DNA of 64,000 bases from Aquibacillus kalidii (GTDB lineage: Bacteria; Bacillota; Bacilli; Bacillales; Amphibacillaceae), in assembly GCF_014280935.1 (NCBI RefSeq), contig NZ_JACLZI010000036.1, positions 248,001 to 312,000 on the forward strand, written 5' to 3'. A program made the translations under genes and the position numbers. This document shows positions 9,716-18,433 of the stretch, piece after piece. The notes beneath the pieces were generated by a model. That model was not told the DNA's origin, searched no databases, and worked only from the letters and a program-made list of their open reading frames with translations. Positions within the stretch are counted from its first letter, which is position 1, and every line of letters starts with the position of its first letter.

Positions 9716-10795
9716 TCATGCTTTCTGCTTCAAGCGATAAACATAGGCAAGAATTTCTGCAACAGCTTGATAGAACTCTTCATTAATTACATTGCCTATT
9801 TCTACTTGGTCATACAATGCTCTTGCTAAAGGTCGATTTTCTACTAACATAATTTGATTAGCCTTAGCAATTTCCCTAATTTTAAAGGCTACAAAATCGA
9901 CACCTTTAGCAACAACATATGGCGCATCCCCTTTTTCTTCATCGTACTTTATAGCAATCGAATAATGAGTTGGGTTTGTTATAATAACATCCGCCTCTGG
10001 AACTTCACTCATCATTCGGCGCATCGCCATCTGTCGTTGCTTTTCTTTAATTTTGGATTTTATTAGAGGATTACCTTCAATATTTTTATATTCATCTTTT
10101 ATATCGTTTTTAGACATTCGGATATTTTTTTCAAAGTCATATTTTTGATAGGTATAGTCCATCACAGATAAAATCAATAAAGCAATCGAAGCAGCGATAC
10201 CCATTTGAATCGTTATATTTCCAAAAAATGCTAAAGCGCCATTGACATCTTTTCCAGCTAACATCATCATGTCATCTTTGTTCATCCAAAGAATTGAAAA
10301 AGTCACGACACCTACAATCGATATTTTTAATAATGACTTGAGTAATTCCACTAGTGCACGAGCAGAAAAGATTCTCTTAGCACCTTGAATTGGATCAAGC
10401 TTATTTAATTTCATTTGTAATGGCTCAGTTGTAAATAAGAACCCTATTTGCATGTAGTTAGCAGCTACACCCGCAAGCATTGCAATTCCCATAACAGGAG
10501 CAAGCGTCATGGCCATCTCTAAAGTTAATTCTACGAACAGTGTATGGACACTGTACTCAGTTATGTCCCAATGAATATATTCTGTGAAGGACTTTTCGTA
10601 CATGGAAGTCATAGTATCTTTCCATTGTCCTCCCATTACAATTAATGCGATAAATACAAAAAACAATAAAATAGCCGTATTAACATCCTGACTTTTTGCA
10701 ACTTGTCCTTTTTTACGAGAATCTTGTCTCTTTTTCGGAGTCGCTTTTTCTGTTTTTTCTCCAGCAAAATATTGTAAATCCAAATGAAGTTTCAT
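9716..10795 (-). CDS. flhB: Flagellar export switch protein FlhB
   Basis: Export gate component whose self-cleavage changes specificity from rod/hook to filament substrates. The 359-residue protein has four membrane helices and the autocleavage motif NPTH inside TNPTHYSIAIKYDEEKG, followed by the expected C-terminal domain. The basic N terminus (GEKTEKATPKKRQDSRKKGQ) is typical. It begins immediately after the fliR stop. A second copy of its C-terminal domain is encoded separately at 37100-37381 (ylqH). Confidence 0.96.
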   Translation of the reverse strand: MKLHLDLQYFAGEKTEKATPKKRQDSRKKGQVAKSQDVNTAILLFFVFIALIVMGGQWKDTMTSMYEKSFTEYIHWDITEYSVHTLFVELTLEMAMTLAPVMGIAMLAGVAANYMQIGFLFTTEPLQMKLNKLDPIQGAKRIFSARALVELLKSLLKISIVGVVTFSILWMNKDDMMMLAGKDVNGALAFFGNITIQMGIAASIALLILSVMDYTYQKYDFEKNIRMSKNDIKDEYKNIEGNPLIKSKIKEKQRQMAMRRMMSEVPEADVIITNPTHYSIAIKYDEEKGDAPYVVAKGVDFVAFKIREIAKANQIMLVENRPLARALYDQVEIGNVINEEFYQAVAEILAYVYRLKQKA

Positions 10796-11575
10796 CTAAG
10801 CACCTCCGAAAAATCGCATTAATCCTTGCATGGTTTCCAACATTAATTCAAAAAGATCCTTCACAAGCATGACATATATACCGATAAATATAATAAGGAC
10901 GAACAAAGCAACTAAAATTTTTAGAGGCAGTCCAACAACAAACACATTTAATTGTGGAACAGTCCTTGCCACTATACCAAGTGCTACATCTACTAGAAAC
11001 ATACACCCTACGATCGGTATTGACATTTGAAAGGCAATTAGAAACATCTGACTAAATGTTTGAAGGATAAATGCAATTGTATTCCCATCACCGAGGTCTA
11101 TTAAGGAATCAATCGGTATGGTATCGAAACTATACATAATCCCGTTTATGATAAGATGGTGCCCATTAACAGTGAATAAAAACAATAAAGCAATCGTATA
11201 AAAGTATTGTCCCATTAACGGACTTTGTGCACCTGTTTGCGGATCAACAACGTTCGCAATTGCAAACCCCATTTGAAAATCAATAAATCCTCCAGCTATT
11301 TGTATCGCAGACAGGACGATATAAGCGATTAAACCTAAAGCTAGTCCTACAATTATCTCTTTCAACAGTAATAAAATGAACATGCCGTCGATAGGTAATT
11401 CAGGAATAGGACCTGTAAAGAATACGATCCAAGCAAGAAAAAAACCTATTCCAATCTTAAAGTGAGTCGGCACATTTCGGTAAGAAAATATCGGTATTGT
11501 TACAAAAAAAGCCGTAACCCTAAACAGTATCAGTAAAAATGCTGGTAAACTATTTATATTTATAACTTCAATCAT
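10796..11575 (-). CDS. fliR: Flagellar export gate protein FliR
   Basis: Membrane core of the export channel, packing with FliP and FliQ. The 259-residue protein is strongly hydrophobic with about six membrane segments and the family segment GGFIDFQMGFAIANVVDPQTG near residues 95-115. The gene sits between fliQ and flhB, and flhB starts right at its stop codon, consistent with coordinated synthesis of the gate. Confidence 0.95.
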   Translation of the reverse strand: MIEVININSLPAFLLILFRVTAFFVTIPIFSYRNVPTHFKIGIGFFLAWIVFFTGPIPELPIDGMFILLLLKEIIVGLALGLIAYIVLSAIQIAGGFIDFQMGFAIANVVDPQTGAQSPLMGQYFYTIALLFLFTVNGHHLIINGIMYSFDTIPIDSLIDLGDGNTIAFILQTFSQMFLIAFQMSIPIVGCMFLVDVALGIVARTVPQLNVFVVGLPLKILVALFVLIIFIGIYVMLVKDLFELMLETMQGLMRFFGGA

Positions 11576-11578
11576 TGG

Positions 11579-11848
11579 TTACCCTACAAACTGATTCAAA
11601 TTTTGAAATATATTTGCTGCAAATTCAACCATTCTTCCTAGCATCCACGGTCCGAAGAAAACCAAGCCAACTAGTACTGCTACTATTTTAGGAATAAAAG
11701 CAAGCGTTTGTTCTTGTATTTGGGTAGTTGCCTGAAAAATACTTACTAATAGTCCAACGACTAGAGCTAGTATTAATAAAGGTCCAGTAACCATTAACAC
11801 CGTATAGATGCCTTTTTCAGCTAGAGAAATAACAAATTCACCACTCAC
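11579..11848 (-). CDS. fliQ: Flagellar export gate protein FliQ
   Basis: Small subunit that wraps the FliP-FliR channel. The 89 residues form two membrane helices, and the family segment IFQATTQIQEQTLAFIPK lies between them. GAAAGAACTG precedes the start, and three bases separate its stop from the fliR start. Order fliP-fliQ-fliR is the standard type III export arrangement. Confidence 0.95.
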   Translation of the reverse strand: MSGEFVISLAEKGIYTVLMVTGPLLILALVVGLLVSIFQATTQIQEQTLAFIPKIVAVLVGLVFFGPWMLGRMVEFAANIFQNLNQFVG

Positions 11849-11882
11849 AGTTCTTTCCCCTCTCCTCTACCTTCATTTATAT

Positions 11883-12548
11883 CTAGAATCCTTCTAATAA
11901 GGAGTGTGTGATCAAATACCATCCATCAACTAAGATAAACAACAATATTTTAAATGGTAGAGAGATCATAACAGGTGGGAGCATCATCATCCCCATAGAC
12001 ATTAGAACACTGGCAACAGCCATATCAATGACCAAAAATGGAATGAATATCATGAATCCCATTTGAAACGCTGTTTTTAGTTCACTAATAGCAAAAGCTG
12101 GAACTAAAGTGGTAAGCGGAATATCTTGAACTGTTTCAGGCCTGTCCATCTCTGCATAATTGATAAACAATGCAAGATCCTTTTGCCTTGTATGTTTAGC
12201 CATAAACTCTTTTATAGGTCCACTAGCACTTGTATATGCTTCATCTAACGTTATTTCTTCATTTAATAAAGGTGATAACGCCTCTTCGTTAATCTCTTGA
12301 AATGTAGGTGCCATAATAAAAAATGTCATAAACAAAGCAATACCGATTAAAACTTGGTTTGGTGGCATTTGTTGTGTAGCAAGAGATGTTCGCACAAAAG
12401 ATAGCACGATTAGGATTCTTGTAAAACTAGTCATTAAAACCATAATACTTGGTGCTAAAGAAAACACAGTTAAAAGTAATAACAATCTTACTGATGTGGA
12501 TACATTAGTAGGGTCTGTGCCAGAAAAAATATCTACAAACTCATTCAT
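11883..12548 (-). CDS. fliP: Flagellar export gate protein FliP
   Basis: Forms the pentameric core of the export channel. The 221-residue protein shows the family helix SIMVLMTSFTRILIVLSFVR, then QQMPPNQVLIGIALFMTFF, and two C-terminal membrane helices. It lacks the long cleaved signal seen in enterobacterial FliP, as expected for Firmicutes. The start lies inside the last 8 bases of fliO. Confidence 0.95.
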   Translation of the reverse strand: MNEFVDIFSGTDPTNVSTSVRLLLLLTVFSLAPSIMVLMTSFTRILIVLSFVRTSLATQQMPPNQVLIGIALFMTFFIMAPTFQEINEEALSPLLNEEITLDEAYTSASGPIKEFMAKHTRQKDLALFINYAEMDRPETVQDIPLTTLVPAFAISELKTAFQMGFMIFIPFLVIDMAVASVLMSMGMMMLPPVMISLPFKILLFILVDGWYLITHSLLEGF

Positions 12549-13215
12549 GACGATCCCCTTCTTTTTTAGTAAAATCTTTCCTTACCTTTTGTCTACCTTT
12601 AACCAATGATTCAAGTTCCTTTTGAAACATATTAGTAAATGTTTGTGTTTGGCTATTCTCAAACTTATCATTGGTTTCAACTTTCTTAGTTTTAGGCAGA
12701 AATGTTTTAACCAAATTAGTGGGGTTGTAGTCTGTAGGATTATTCGCCATCAATTCTGATTTCGTTTTTTCATCCGTTACCTCTAACAGCATTTCTACTG
12801 TATCCCCAACCCCAATAACATATATTCTTTCACCAATTCTAACTGTTTGTAATGACTTGTTTGTCCCTAAAGGAATTCCACCAAGATTCTCTAATGAACG
12901 TGTTTTTTGCACCGTCTTGTTTTTACCATTAACTATCTTTAGAACAAAATAGATCAAAATAATAATGATTGCTAACGCAAAAACTAATTTAACAGTACTT
13001 ATGAACATGTTAGGCGGTTCATAAGTACCTTCTTCTTCTTGAGTTTCATTTTCTACATTTTCTTCATTCTGTTTATCAGTTTCTATTTTCTTCTCTTCAT
13101 TGCCAAACATCTCATCCACCATGGGAGACGCCTTTACTTGGGTAGCTTCATCTTGAAACAACCAACTAGCAATTATTAAGCACACCAAGAAAATACACTT
13201 TTTTATTGGGATCAC
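12541..13215 (-). CDS. fliO: Flagellar biosynthesis protein FliO (FliZ)
   Basis: Assists assembly of the FliP ring. About 224 residues: an N-terminal signal-like hydrophobic stretch, an acidic spacer rich in Glu and Asn, one strong membrane helix (KLVFALAIIIILIYFVLKIV, about 77-96) and a cytoplasmic FliO domain (LGGIPLGTNKSLQTVRIG). The start is uncertain. The only conventional start, GTG at 13215, is itself part of the GAGGTG ribosome-binding site. An ATA codon at 13206-13204 sits six bases beyond it and would give an N terminus starting Met-Lys-Lys. Confidence 0.87.
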   Translation of the reverse strand: MIPIKKCIFLVCLIIASWLFQDEATQVKASPMVDEMFGNEEKKIETDKQNEENVENETQEEEGTYEPPNMFISTVKLVFALAIIIILIYFVLKIVNGKNKTVQKTRSLENLGGIPLGTNKSLQTVRIGERIYVIGVGDTVEMLLEVTDEKTKSELMANNPTDYNPTNLVKTFLPKTKKVETNDKFENSQTQTFTNMFQKELESLVKGRQKVRKDFTKKEGDRHE

Positions 13216-13219
13216 CTCA

Positions 13220-13582
13220 TTAATCTAATGCTTTAGAGATTGCCTCTAATACTCGATCAGCCTGAAAAGGTTTTACAATGAAATCTTTAGCACCAGCTTG
13301 AATGGCATCAATTACCATAGCTTGCTGCCCCATTGCAGAACACATAATAATCTTAGCTTCTCCACTCATCTTTTTGATTTCTTTTAAGGCTGTAATACCG
13401 TCCATTTCAGGCATTGTAATATCCATCGTAACTAAATCTGGAGAAAGCTCTTTATACTTTTCAACAGCTTGAGCACCATCTTGTGCCTCTCCTACAACAT
13501 CGTACCCATTTTTACTTAAGATATCCTTAATCATCATTCTCATAAATGCTGCATCATCAACGATTAATATTTTTTTACCCAT
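13220..13582 (-). CDS. cheY: Chemotaxis response regulator CheY
   Basis: Single receiver domain. CheY-P binds FliM and FliY at the switch, and in B. subtilis promotes counterclockwise rotation. The 120 residues include Asp9/Asp10, phospho-acceptor Asp54 (TMDITMPEMDG), the Ser-Ala of IIMCSAMG and the lysine in DFIVKPF. GGGAGAGGGAG precedes the ATG. The gene sits directly after fliY, which encodes a CheY-P phosphatase. Confidence 0.96.
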   Translation of the reverse strand: MGKKILIVDDAAFMRMMIKDILSKNGYDVVGEAQDGAQAVEKYKELSPDLVTMDITMPEMDGITALKEIKKMSGEAKIIMCSAMGQQAMVIDAIQAGAKDFIVKPFQADRVLEAISKALD

Positions 13583-13610
13583 GTTAGTTCTCCCTCTCCC
13601 GAAACCATTT

Positions 13611-14831
13611 TTATTTTAATTTTTTTAGTCGATCTGATTGACTTACTATATCTGTAACTCTTACGCCAAAGTTTTCGTCAATAACAACTACTTCACCTTT
13701 TGCAATTAGTTTGTCATTTACGTGAATATCAACTGGCTCTCCGGCTAATTTATCAAGTTCAACAATAGAACCAGAAGACAATTCCAGAATATCTTTAATT
13801 GTTCTCTGTGTTCTTCCCAATTCCACTGTAACCTTTAGCGGTATATCTAACAGCATATCTAAATTTCTTTTTTCTGTCTCTGGTAAATTTATGCTACTAA
13901 AATCTGAGAAAGATGCTGCTTGTACATTAGCATTGGGTTGTGAAAAACCACCAATTTGTTTAGGCTCTTGTACTTGTTGATAAACCGGTTGTTGTGTTTG
14001 GTTAGCATAGTTCCCACTATTTACTTGTGCTTCAGAAGCTTGATTATAGGAACTTGCTTGTACCGATTCTTCTAACACACTACTTGCAGATGCCATTTGA
14101 TTCACTGTTTCAGTCACTTCTGCTTGGGCCTCTTGCGGTGGATTCAACAGTTGATCTACTAACTCTTTCGCAAAAGAAACTGGTAATAATTGCATAATAC
14201 TAGAGTCAATTAATGTTCCGATTTTTAGATCGAAAGAAACTTTAACAAACACATCATCATTAGGAATATAGTTCTTTCCTTCTTCTTCCTTTACATCAAG
14301 TAATGTTATAGCAGGTGGTGATATATCCACTCTTTTCGTAAACAGGGTCGACATACTAGTAGCTGCTGTTCCCATCATTTGATTCATTGCTTCTTGAACT
14401 GCGCTTAAGTGTATTTCACTTAACTCAACTGAGTCGACTTTTCCTTCGCCACCTAACATGAGATCCGCAATGATCGCAGCATCTGTAGATTCTAATACGA
14501 AAAGGTTAGCCCCAATAAAACCTTCTGTAAATTTCACTTCGACTCCAACATAAGGGTCAGGAAATTCCTGCTCTATGTCTTTTTTATGAATCAGAGAAAC
14601 AGTGGGTGTTGTAATATCCACCTTTTGATTTAATAATGTAGACAAAGTAGTAGCAGAACTACCAAAAGAAATATTTCCAATTTCGCCTATTGCATCCTCT
14701 TCTAATGAGGACAAATAATCACCATTAGATGGTGCGTTATCAGCAGGCTCATTATTATCTTCATCCTCGATATCACTACCATTTAAAAGCGCATCTATTT
14801 CATCTTGAGACAACATGCCATCATTCATCAT
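13611..14831 (-). CDS. fliY: Flagellar switch protein and CheY-P phosphatase FliY
   Basis: C-ring component that also dephosphorylates CheY-P. The 406-residue protein has an N-terminal CheY-binding peptide (MLSQDEIDALLNG), a CheC-like phosphatase region with EDAIGEIGN and a second helix (SAVQEAMNQMMG), a Gln/Ala-rich linker and a C-terminal FliN/SpoA domain (DIPLKVTVELGRT). I chose ATG 14831, six bases after AAGGGGG. It lies 11 bases inside fliM, so translation is probably coupled. A further nine upstream codons have no support. Confidence 0.94.
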   Translation of the reverse strand: MMNDGMLSQDEIDALLNGSDIEDEDNNEPADNAPSNGDYLSSLEEDAIGEIGNISFGSSATTLSTLLNQKVDITTPTVSLIHKKDIEQEFPDPYVGVEVKFTEGFIGANLFVLESTDAAIIADLMLGGEGKVDSVELSEIHLSAVQEAMNQMMGTAATSMSTLFTKRVDISPPAITLLDVKEEEGKNYIPNDDVFVKVSFDLKIGTLIDSSIMQLLPVSFAKELVDQLLNPPQEAQAEVTETVNQMASASSVLEESVQASSYNQASEAQVNSGNYANQTQQPVYQQVQEPKQIGGFSQPNANVQAASFSDFSSINLPETEKRNLDMLLDIPLKVTVELGRTQRTIKDILELSSGSIVELDKLAGEPVDIHVNDKLIAKGEVVVIDENFGVRVTDIVSQSDRLKKLK

Positions 14832-15822
14832 ATTGGTCCCCCTTCTTAATTTCCTCAATAACTTGAACCGCTAGTTTATGTTTCTTTTTACCTGGCTGAA
14901 CGTGGAACATTGGTTCTTTGTCGACAAGAAGATGTAATGGATCTTCGATGGATTTATCCAACAAAATGACATCATCTCGGTTTAAATTCAACAAGTCGTC
15001 TAGTGTAATAGTGGTTTCTCCCAAGTTAACTGTCAGATCAATAACTGCTTTTTCTAGGTTTTTCGATAAATCTTCAAATTCTTCAGGATTGCTTTCCTTA
15101 GCGTTTTCTGTTTGCATCCAATAGTGTACAGATAGTTTTGGAATGATTGGTTCTAATACAACATGAGGAATGCAGATATTAATCATTCCACTACTTTCTC
15201 CAATTGTAGTATTTAATGAAACAACAACTACTGTCTCATTAGGCGAAACCAATTGTAAAAACTGTGGATTTACTTCAAAGTCTTCTAACATTGGATCAAT
15301 CTCCACTACAGAACGCCAGGCTTCCTGAAGATTGTCAAGAGCCTTTTCGAATAGCTGCGACATCAATGTCGTTTCAATTTCTGTTAGGTTCTCAACTTTA
15401 TTAATACTACTACCTTTTCCACCTAACATACGATCGAGCATGGCATAGGCAATGTTTGGATTAAATTCAAAAATAATTCTACCTTCTAACGGCGTAACAC
15501 TATACACATTTAAAATAGTCATAGTCGGTATCGATCGAATAAACTCCTCATATGGAATTTGATCTACTGACGCCACTGAAATATGCACATAGGTTCTTAG
15601 TTGTGCAGAAAAATATGTTGTTAAGAGTCTCGCAAAGTTTTCGTGGATACGTGAAATGCTTCTGATTTGATCCTTTGAAAAACGGAGTGCTCTTTTAAAA
15701 TCATAGACCCTGACTTTCTTATCTTTCTCTTCTTGTTTTAATTGATTGGCATCCATTTCCCCAGAGGAAAGTGCAGATAACAAGGCATCAATTTCATTTT
15801 GCGATAGTACTTCCTCAGCCAA
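14821..15822 (-). CDS. fliM: Flagellar switch protein FliM
   Basis: C-ring protein that binds CheY-P and sets rotation direction. The 333-residue protein has the N-terminal CheY-binding motif (LSQNEIDALLSAL), a middle CheC-like domain and a C-terminal FliN-like domain (VNLGETTITLDDLLNLNRDD). GGAGGTG precedes the ATG. Its 3' end overlaps the fliY start. Confidence 0.96.
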   Translation of the reverse strand: MAEEVLSQNEIDALLSALSSGEMDANQLKQEEKDKKVRVYDFKRALRFSKDQIRSISRIHENFARLLTTYFSAQLRTYVHISVASVDQIPYEEFIRSIPTMTILNVYSVTPLEGRIIFEFNPNIAYAMLDRMLGGKGSSINKVENLTEIETTLMSQLFEKALDNLQEAWRSVVEIDPMLEDFEVNPQFLQLVSPNETVVVVSLNTTIGESSGMINICIPHVVLEPIIPKLSVHYWMQTENAKESNPEEFEDLSKNLEKAVIDLTVNLGETTITLDDLLNLNRDDVILLDKSIEDPLHLLVDKEPMFHVQPGKKKHKLAVQVIEEIKKGDQYDE

Positions 15823-15852
15823 AGAGGCTCACCTCCGTTTTAGGAGTCATTA

Positions 15853-16272
15853 TCACTGGATAATTTTATTAATGATATAAACATCAATAATTTTCCCTTC
15901 AGTCATTAACTCGTTCATTTTAGTCTTTAAGTTTGACTCTAATTCTGTTAGTCCAGATTTAAAGTCAGCTTCCGTCAAAGATACAGATTGTTTTATAAAT
16001 TCATTTTTAATTTGGAATGAGCGTTGTTCTATTTCTTTCTTAGCTTTCTCACTATCAGTCATAAATTGAAATTGAATCTGTACAAAACTACCATCTTGTA
16101 GGTCTGTATTCATTTCTTCAGTAGTAAAAGAATATTCCACCATTTTATCCAAACTAAGTGGCTCATCTTTCTTATCTCCGAAGACATTTAATACTAACAC
16201 GAAAGCTACTACTCCGGTAATGGTAATTGCGACCAAAATAGCTATCAATATTTTTAATAGTTTAGGATTCAT
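15853..16272 (-). CDS. fliL: Flagellar basal body-associated protein FliL
   Basis: Membrane protein near the stator ring that supports torque and stator function. The 139-residue protein has one N-terminal membrane helix (IAILVAITITGVVAFVLVLN) and a periplasmic-side FliL domain with EYSFTTEEMNTDLQDGSFVQ. The ATG at 16272 is preceded by AGGTG at six bases, so it is preferred to the GTG three codons upstream. It overlaps the end of swrD by 11 bases. Confidence 0.93.
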   Translation of the reverse strand: MNPKLLKILIAILVAITITGVVAFVLVLNVFGDKKDEPLSLDKMVEYSFTTEEMNTDLQDGSFVQIQFQFMTDSEKAKKEIEQRSFQIKNEFIKQSVSLTEADFKSGLTELESNLKTKMNELMTEGKIIDVYIINKIIQ

Positions 16273-16483
16273 GATGATCACCTGTCTCTTTATAAAATCC
16301 TTGCAATCCGATTGTTCGGTAGTAGTTTGTCACAAGTTTTATTACTTCCTGTTCAGATTGTTTTACTACCAATTTTTTATTATTAGTTAAAGTAATGGTT
16401 GTGTCAGGGAACGATTGAATCTGTTCAATATATAAAGCATTTAATGTAAAGGCATCTCCGTTTAATCTATTTAATTCAATCAT
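16262..16483 (-). CDS. swrD: Flagellar protein SwrD (FlbD family)
   Basis: Small cytoplasmic protein that, in B. subtilis, raises flagellar motor power and is needed for swarming. The 73 residues match the FlbD family: MIELNRLNGDAFTLNALYIE at the start and PDTTITLTNNKKLVV in the middle. It lies between flgE and fliL, as in B. subtilis, and its 3' end contains the fliL ribosome-binding site. Confidence 0.92.
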   Translation of the reverse strand: MIELNRLNGDAFTLNALYIEQIQSFPDTTITLTNNKKLVVKQSEQEVIKLVTNYYRTIGLQGFYKETGDHHES

Positions 16484-16535
16484 TAATTTGGTGGGGAGCT
16501 AGATCATAGTATGACTAACTCCCTGCCTCCTTTAC

Positions 16536-17510
16536 CTATCGTTTTAGATTTACTAATTCTTGTAGAATTTCATCAGAAGTAGTAATAATTCTTGTATTTG
16601 CTTGGAAACCACGTTGCGCAGTGATCATTTCTGTAAATTCTTCGGCAAGGTCAACGTTAGACATTTCTAGAGCACCAGAGACGATGGATGCTGATCCTTC
16701 TTGTTCTGGAGTTACTAGATCTCCAATCGCATTAAATTCTCCATCATTGTCTGTAAATACACCTGCGTTATTAGTCATTTGGAACATATTTCCTCCAACT
16801 TTCTGTAAACCACCTGGGTTAGAGAACTTAGCTAGTAATATTTGCCCTGAATTCTGTGTTTTGCCACTCGCATCAACATAAGTAACAAGACCATTACCTT
16901 GAATACTAAAGCTCTCTGCATCTTCAGGGATTTTAATTCGACCCAATACATCATTAGGTTTTCCATCAAAAGCCATAAGCGGATTTCCATTAGCATCATT
17001 AATAGGATTACCAGCATCATCCACAACAGGAACATCTGCTATATCTGCATTACCTAATAAGTACTGACCATTAGCATTAACTACATATCCTTCATTATCA
17101 AGGTAAAAGTTTCCAGCTCGTGAAAAGGACATTGGCGTATTATTCATATTGATTCCAGAAGCCTCATCATTAGCAGTAATAAATTCTAGGTTATCACCAA
17201 GTACAAACATTCCGTCACCCTCTAAAGCTAAGTCTAACGTTCTATTAGTTGTTTGTCTGTTCCCTTGGGTATGGATATTATCGATAGAGCCAAGCTGAGA
17301 ACCAAGTCCTACCTGTGCTGGATTTATACCACCACGAGTCTGAGTCGGTCCTTCAGCACCTGAAAGAGTTTGACTCATCATATCTTGAAAAGTAATACGA
17401 CCTTTTTTGTATCCTGAAGTATTTACATTGGCAATGTTATTACCTACAACATCTAATTTTGTTTGGAAGTTTTTCATTCCCGAGATCCCTGCGTACATTG
17501 AACGTAACAT
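16536..17510 (-). CDS. flgE: Flagellar hook protein FlgE (often annotated FlgG)
   Basis: Builds the extracellular hook joining basal body and filament. The 324-residue protein has the axial-family N terminus (GNNIANVNTSGYKKGR) and C terminus (SNVDLAEEFTEMITAQRGFQANTRIITTSDEIL, in part), which form the coiled-coil shell. It is longer than B. subtilis FlgE (about 264 residues as I recall), with the extra length in a central Asn/Gly/Asp-rich region around residues 100-180. The position after flgD supports FlgE over the distal rod protein FlgG. Confidence 0.9.
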   Translation of the reverse strand: MLRSMYAGISGMKNFQTKLDVVGNNIANVNTSGYKKGRITFQDMMSQTLSGAEGPTQTRGGINPAQVGLGSQLGSIDNIHTQGNRQTTNRTLDLALEGDGMFVLGDNLEFITANDEASGINMNNTPMSFSRAGNFYLDNEGYVVNANGQYLLGNADIADVPVVDDAGNPINDANGNPLMAFDGKPNDVLGRIKIPEDAESFSIQGNGLVTYVDASGKTQNSGQILLAKFSNPGGLQKVGGNMFQMTNNAGVFTDNDGEFNAIGDLVTPEQEGSASIVSGALEMSNVDLAEEFTEMITAQRGFQANTRIITTSDEILQELVNLKR

Positions 17511-17590
17511 TTAATCCATTCCTTCCGTTTTTATGTAGCTACATCAGTCAGTCAGTAGCTCATGAAGGCTTCCCTTATCTTGGGTCCAGC

Positions 17591-17956
17591 CTAGTCTAAT
17601 AAAATCGTCCCATTAATATTTGTGAAAATTCGACTTGCTGCTTCAGTTCGGTCCATTGCTGTAACGACCGTGTTATTCGTTGCACTAACTACCAATGCAG
17701 CATCGTTGGTTAGCACTAAAGAGTCGGTAATACCTTTTTGTTTTGCTTCCCATACTTTTTCTGAGATTTGTTGCCACTGCTTATCGTCAATCATGATCTT
17801 TCGCTCGGTTAAGCGCTCCTTTGCATGTTTACTAATACTAAGATCTTGTACCTTAGATAGAACATCTTGGAAGGATGTTTGACTGATATTCTTTGTCTGG
17901 TTGTTTTTATTCGGCAACAAAGCTTGGCGATGTATTTGCTGAATGCGATGATCCAT
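17591..17956 (-). CDS. TIGR02530 family flagellar operon protein
   Basis: Small cytoplasmic protein found in many Firmicutes flagellar operons between flgD and flgE. The 121 residues show the family pattern: SFQDVLSKVQ, then ISKHAKERLTERKI, and the C-terminal IFTNINGTILLD. Its biochemical role is not established, and context suggests a part in hook or rod assembly. It starts about 20 bases after flgD. Confidence 0.88.
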   Translation of the reverse strand: MDHRIQQIHRQALLPNKNNQTKNISQTSFQDVLSKVQDLSISKHAKERLTERKIMIDDKQWQQISEKVWEAKQKGITDSLVLTNDAALVVSATNNTVVTAMDRTEAASRIFTNINGTILLD

Positions 17957-17973
17957 TACATCAGCTCCTTACT

Positions 17974-18423
17974 TTATTCCGCTGAAGGATTATTTACTTT
18001 TAATACTTCATCCGTATATATTTTGGAACCGTCTTTTAATTCCAATACAGCTTTACCTTGAGATTGACTAACCGCTGTTACTGCGCTTTTTGTTGTTTCC
18101 TTTGGTTCCATTATTTCACCAGTCTCTTCATCCAACTTATAAAAGGAAACTTCCTTTCCAATCAAATGACTATACTGAATCACAGGTGAAATTGATTGAT
18201 TTTGCACTAAAGAACTAATGGAATTGGACATGTTCATCATTTGTTCTAGTGAAGAGAAACTTGCCATTTGGGAGATAAACTCTTTATCTTCCATTGGATT
18301 TAATGGATCTTGGTTTTGTAATTGTGCCATTAAAATTTTCAAAAACTCTTCCTTACCCATTGTTGAACTAGTTGATCCTCTAGTTTGATTTGTTAAATAA
18401 AGAGAAGGATCTATTCGGGTCAT
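17974..18423 (-). CDS. flgD: Flagellar hook assembly scaffold protein FlgD
   Basis: Hook cap that guides FlgE polymerisation. The 149-residue protein carries the conserved N-terminal block (GKEEFLKILMAQLQNQDPLN, then MEDKEFISQMASFSSLEQM) and lacks the long C-terminal Ig-like extension of enteric FlgD, as usual in Bacillus. It lies between fliK and the TIGR02530 gene. Confidence 0.95.
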   Translation of the reverse strand: MTRIDPSLYLTNQTRGSTSSTMGKEEFLKILMAQLQNQDPLNPMEDKEFISQMASFSSLEQMMNMSNSISSLVQNQSISPVIQYSHLIGKEVSFYKLDEETGEIMEPKETTKSAVTAVSQSQGKAVLELKDGSKIYTDEVLKVNNPSAE

Positions 18424-18433
18424 GTTGATTCAC

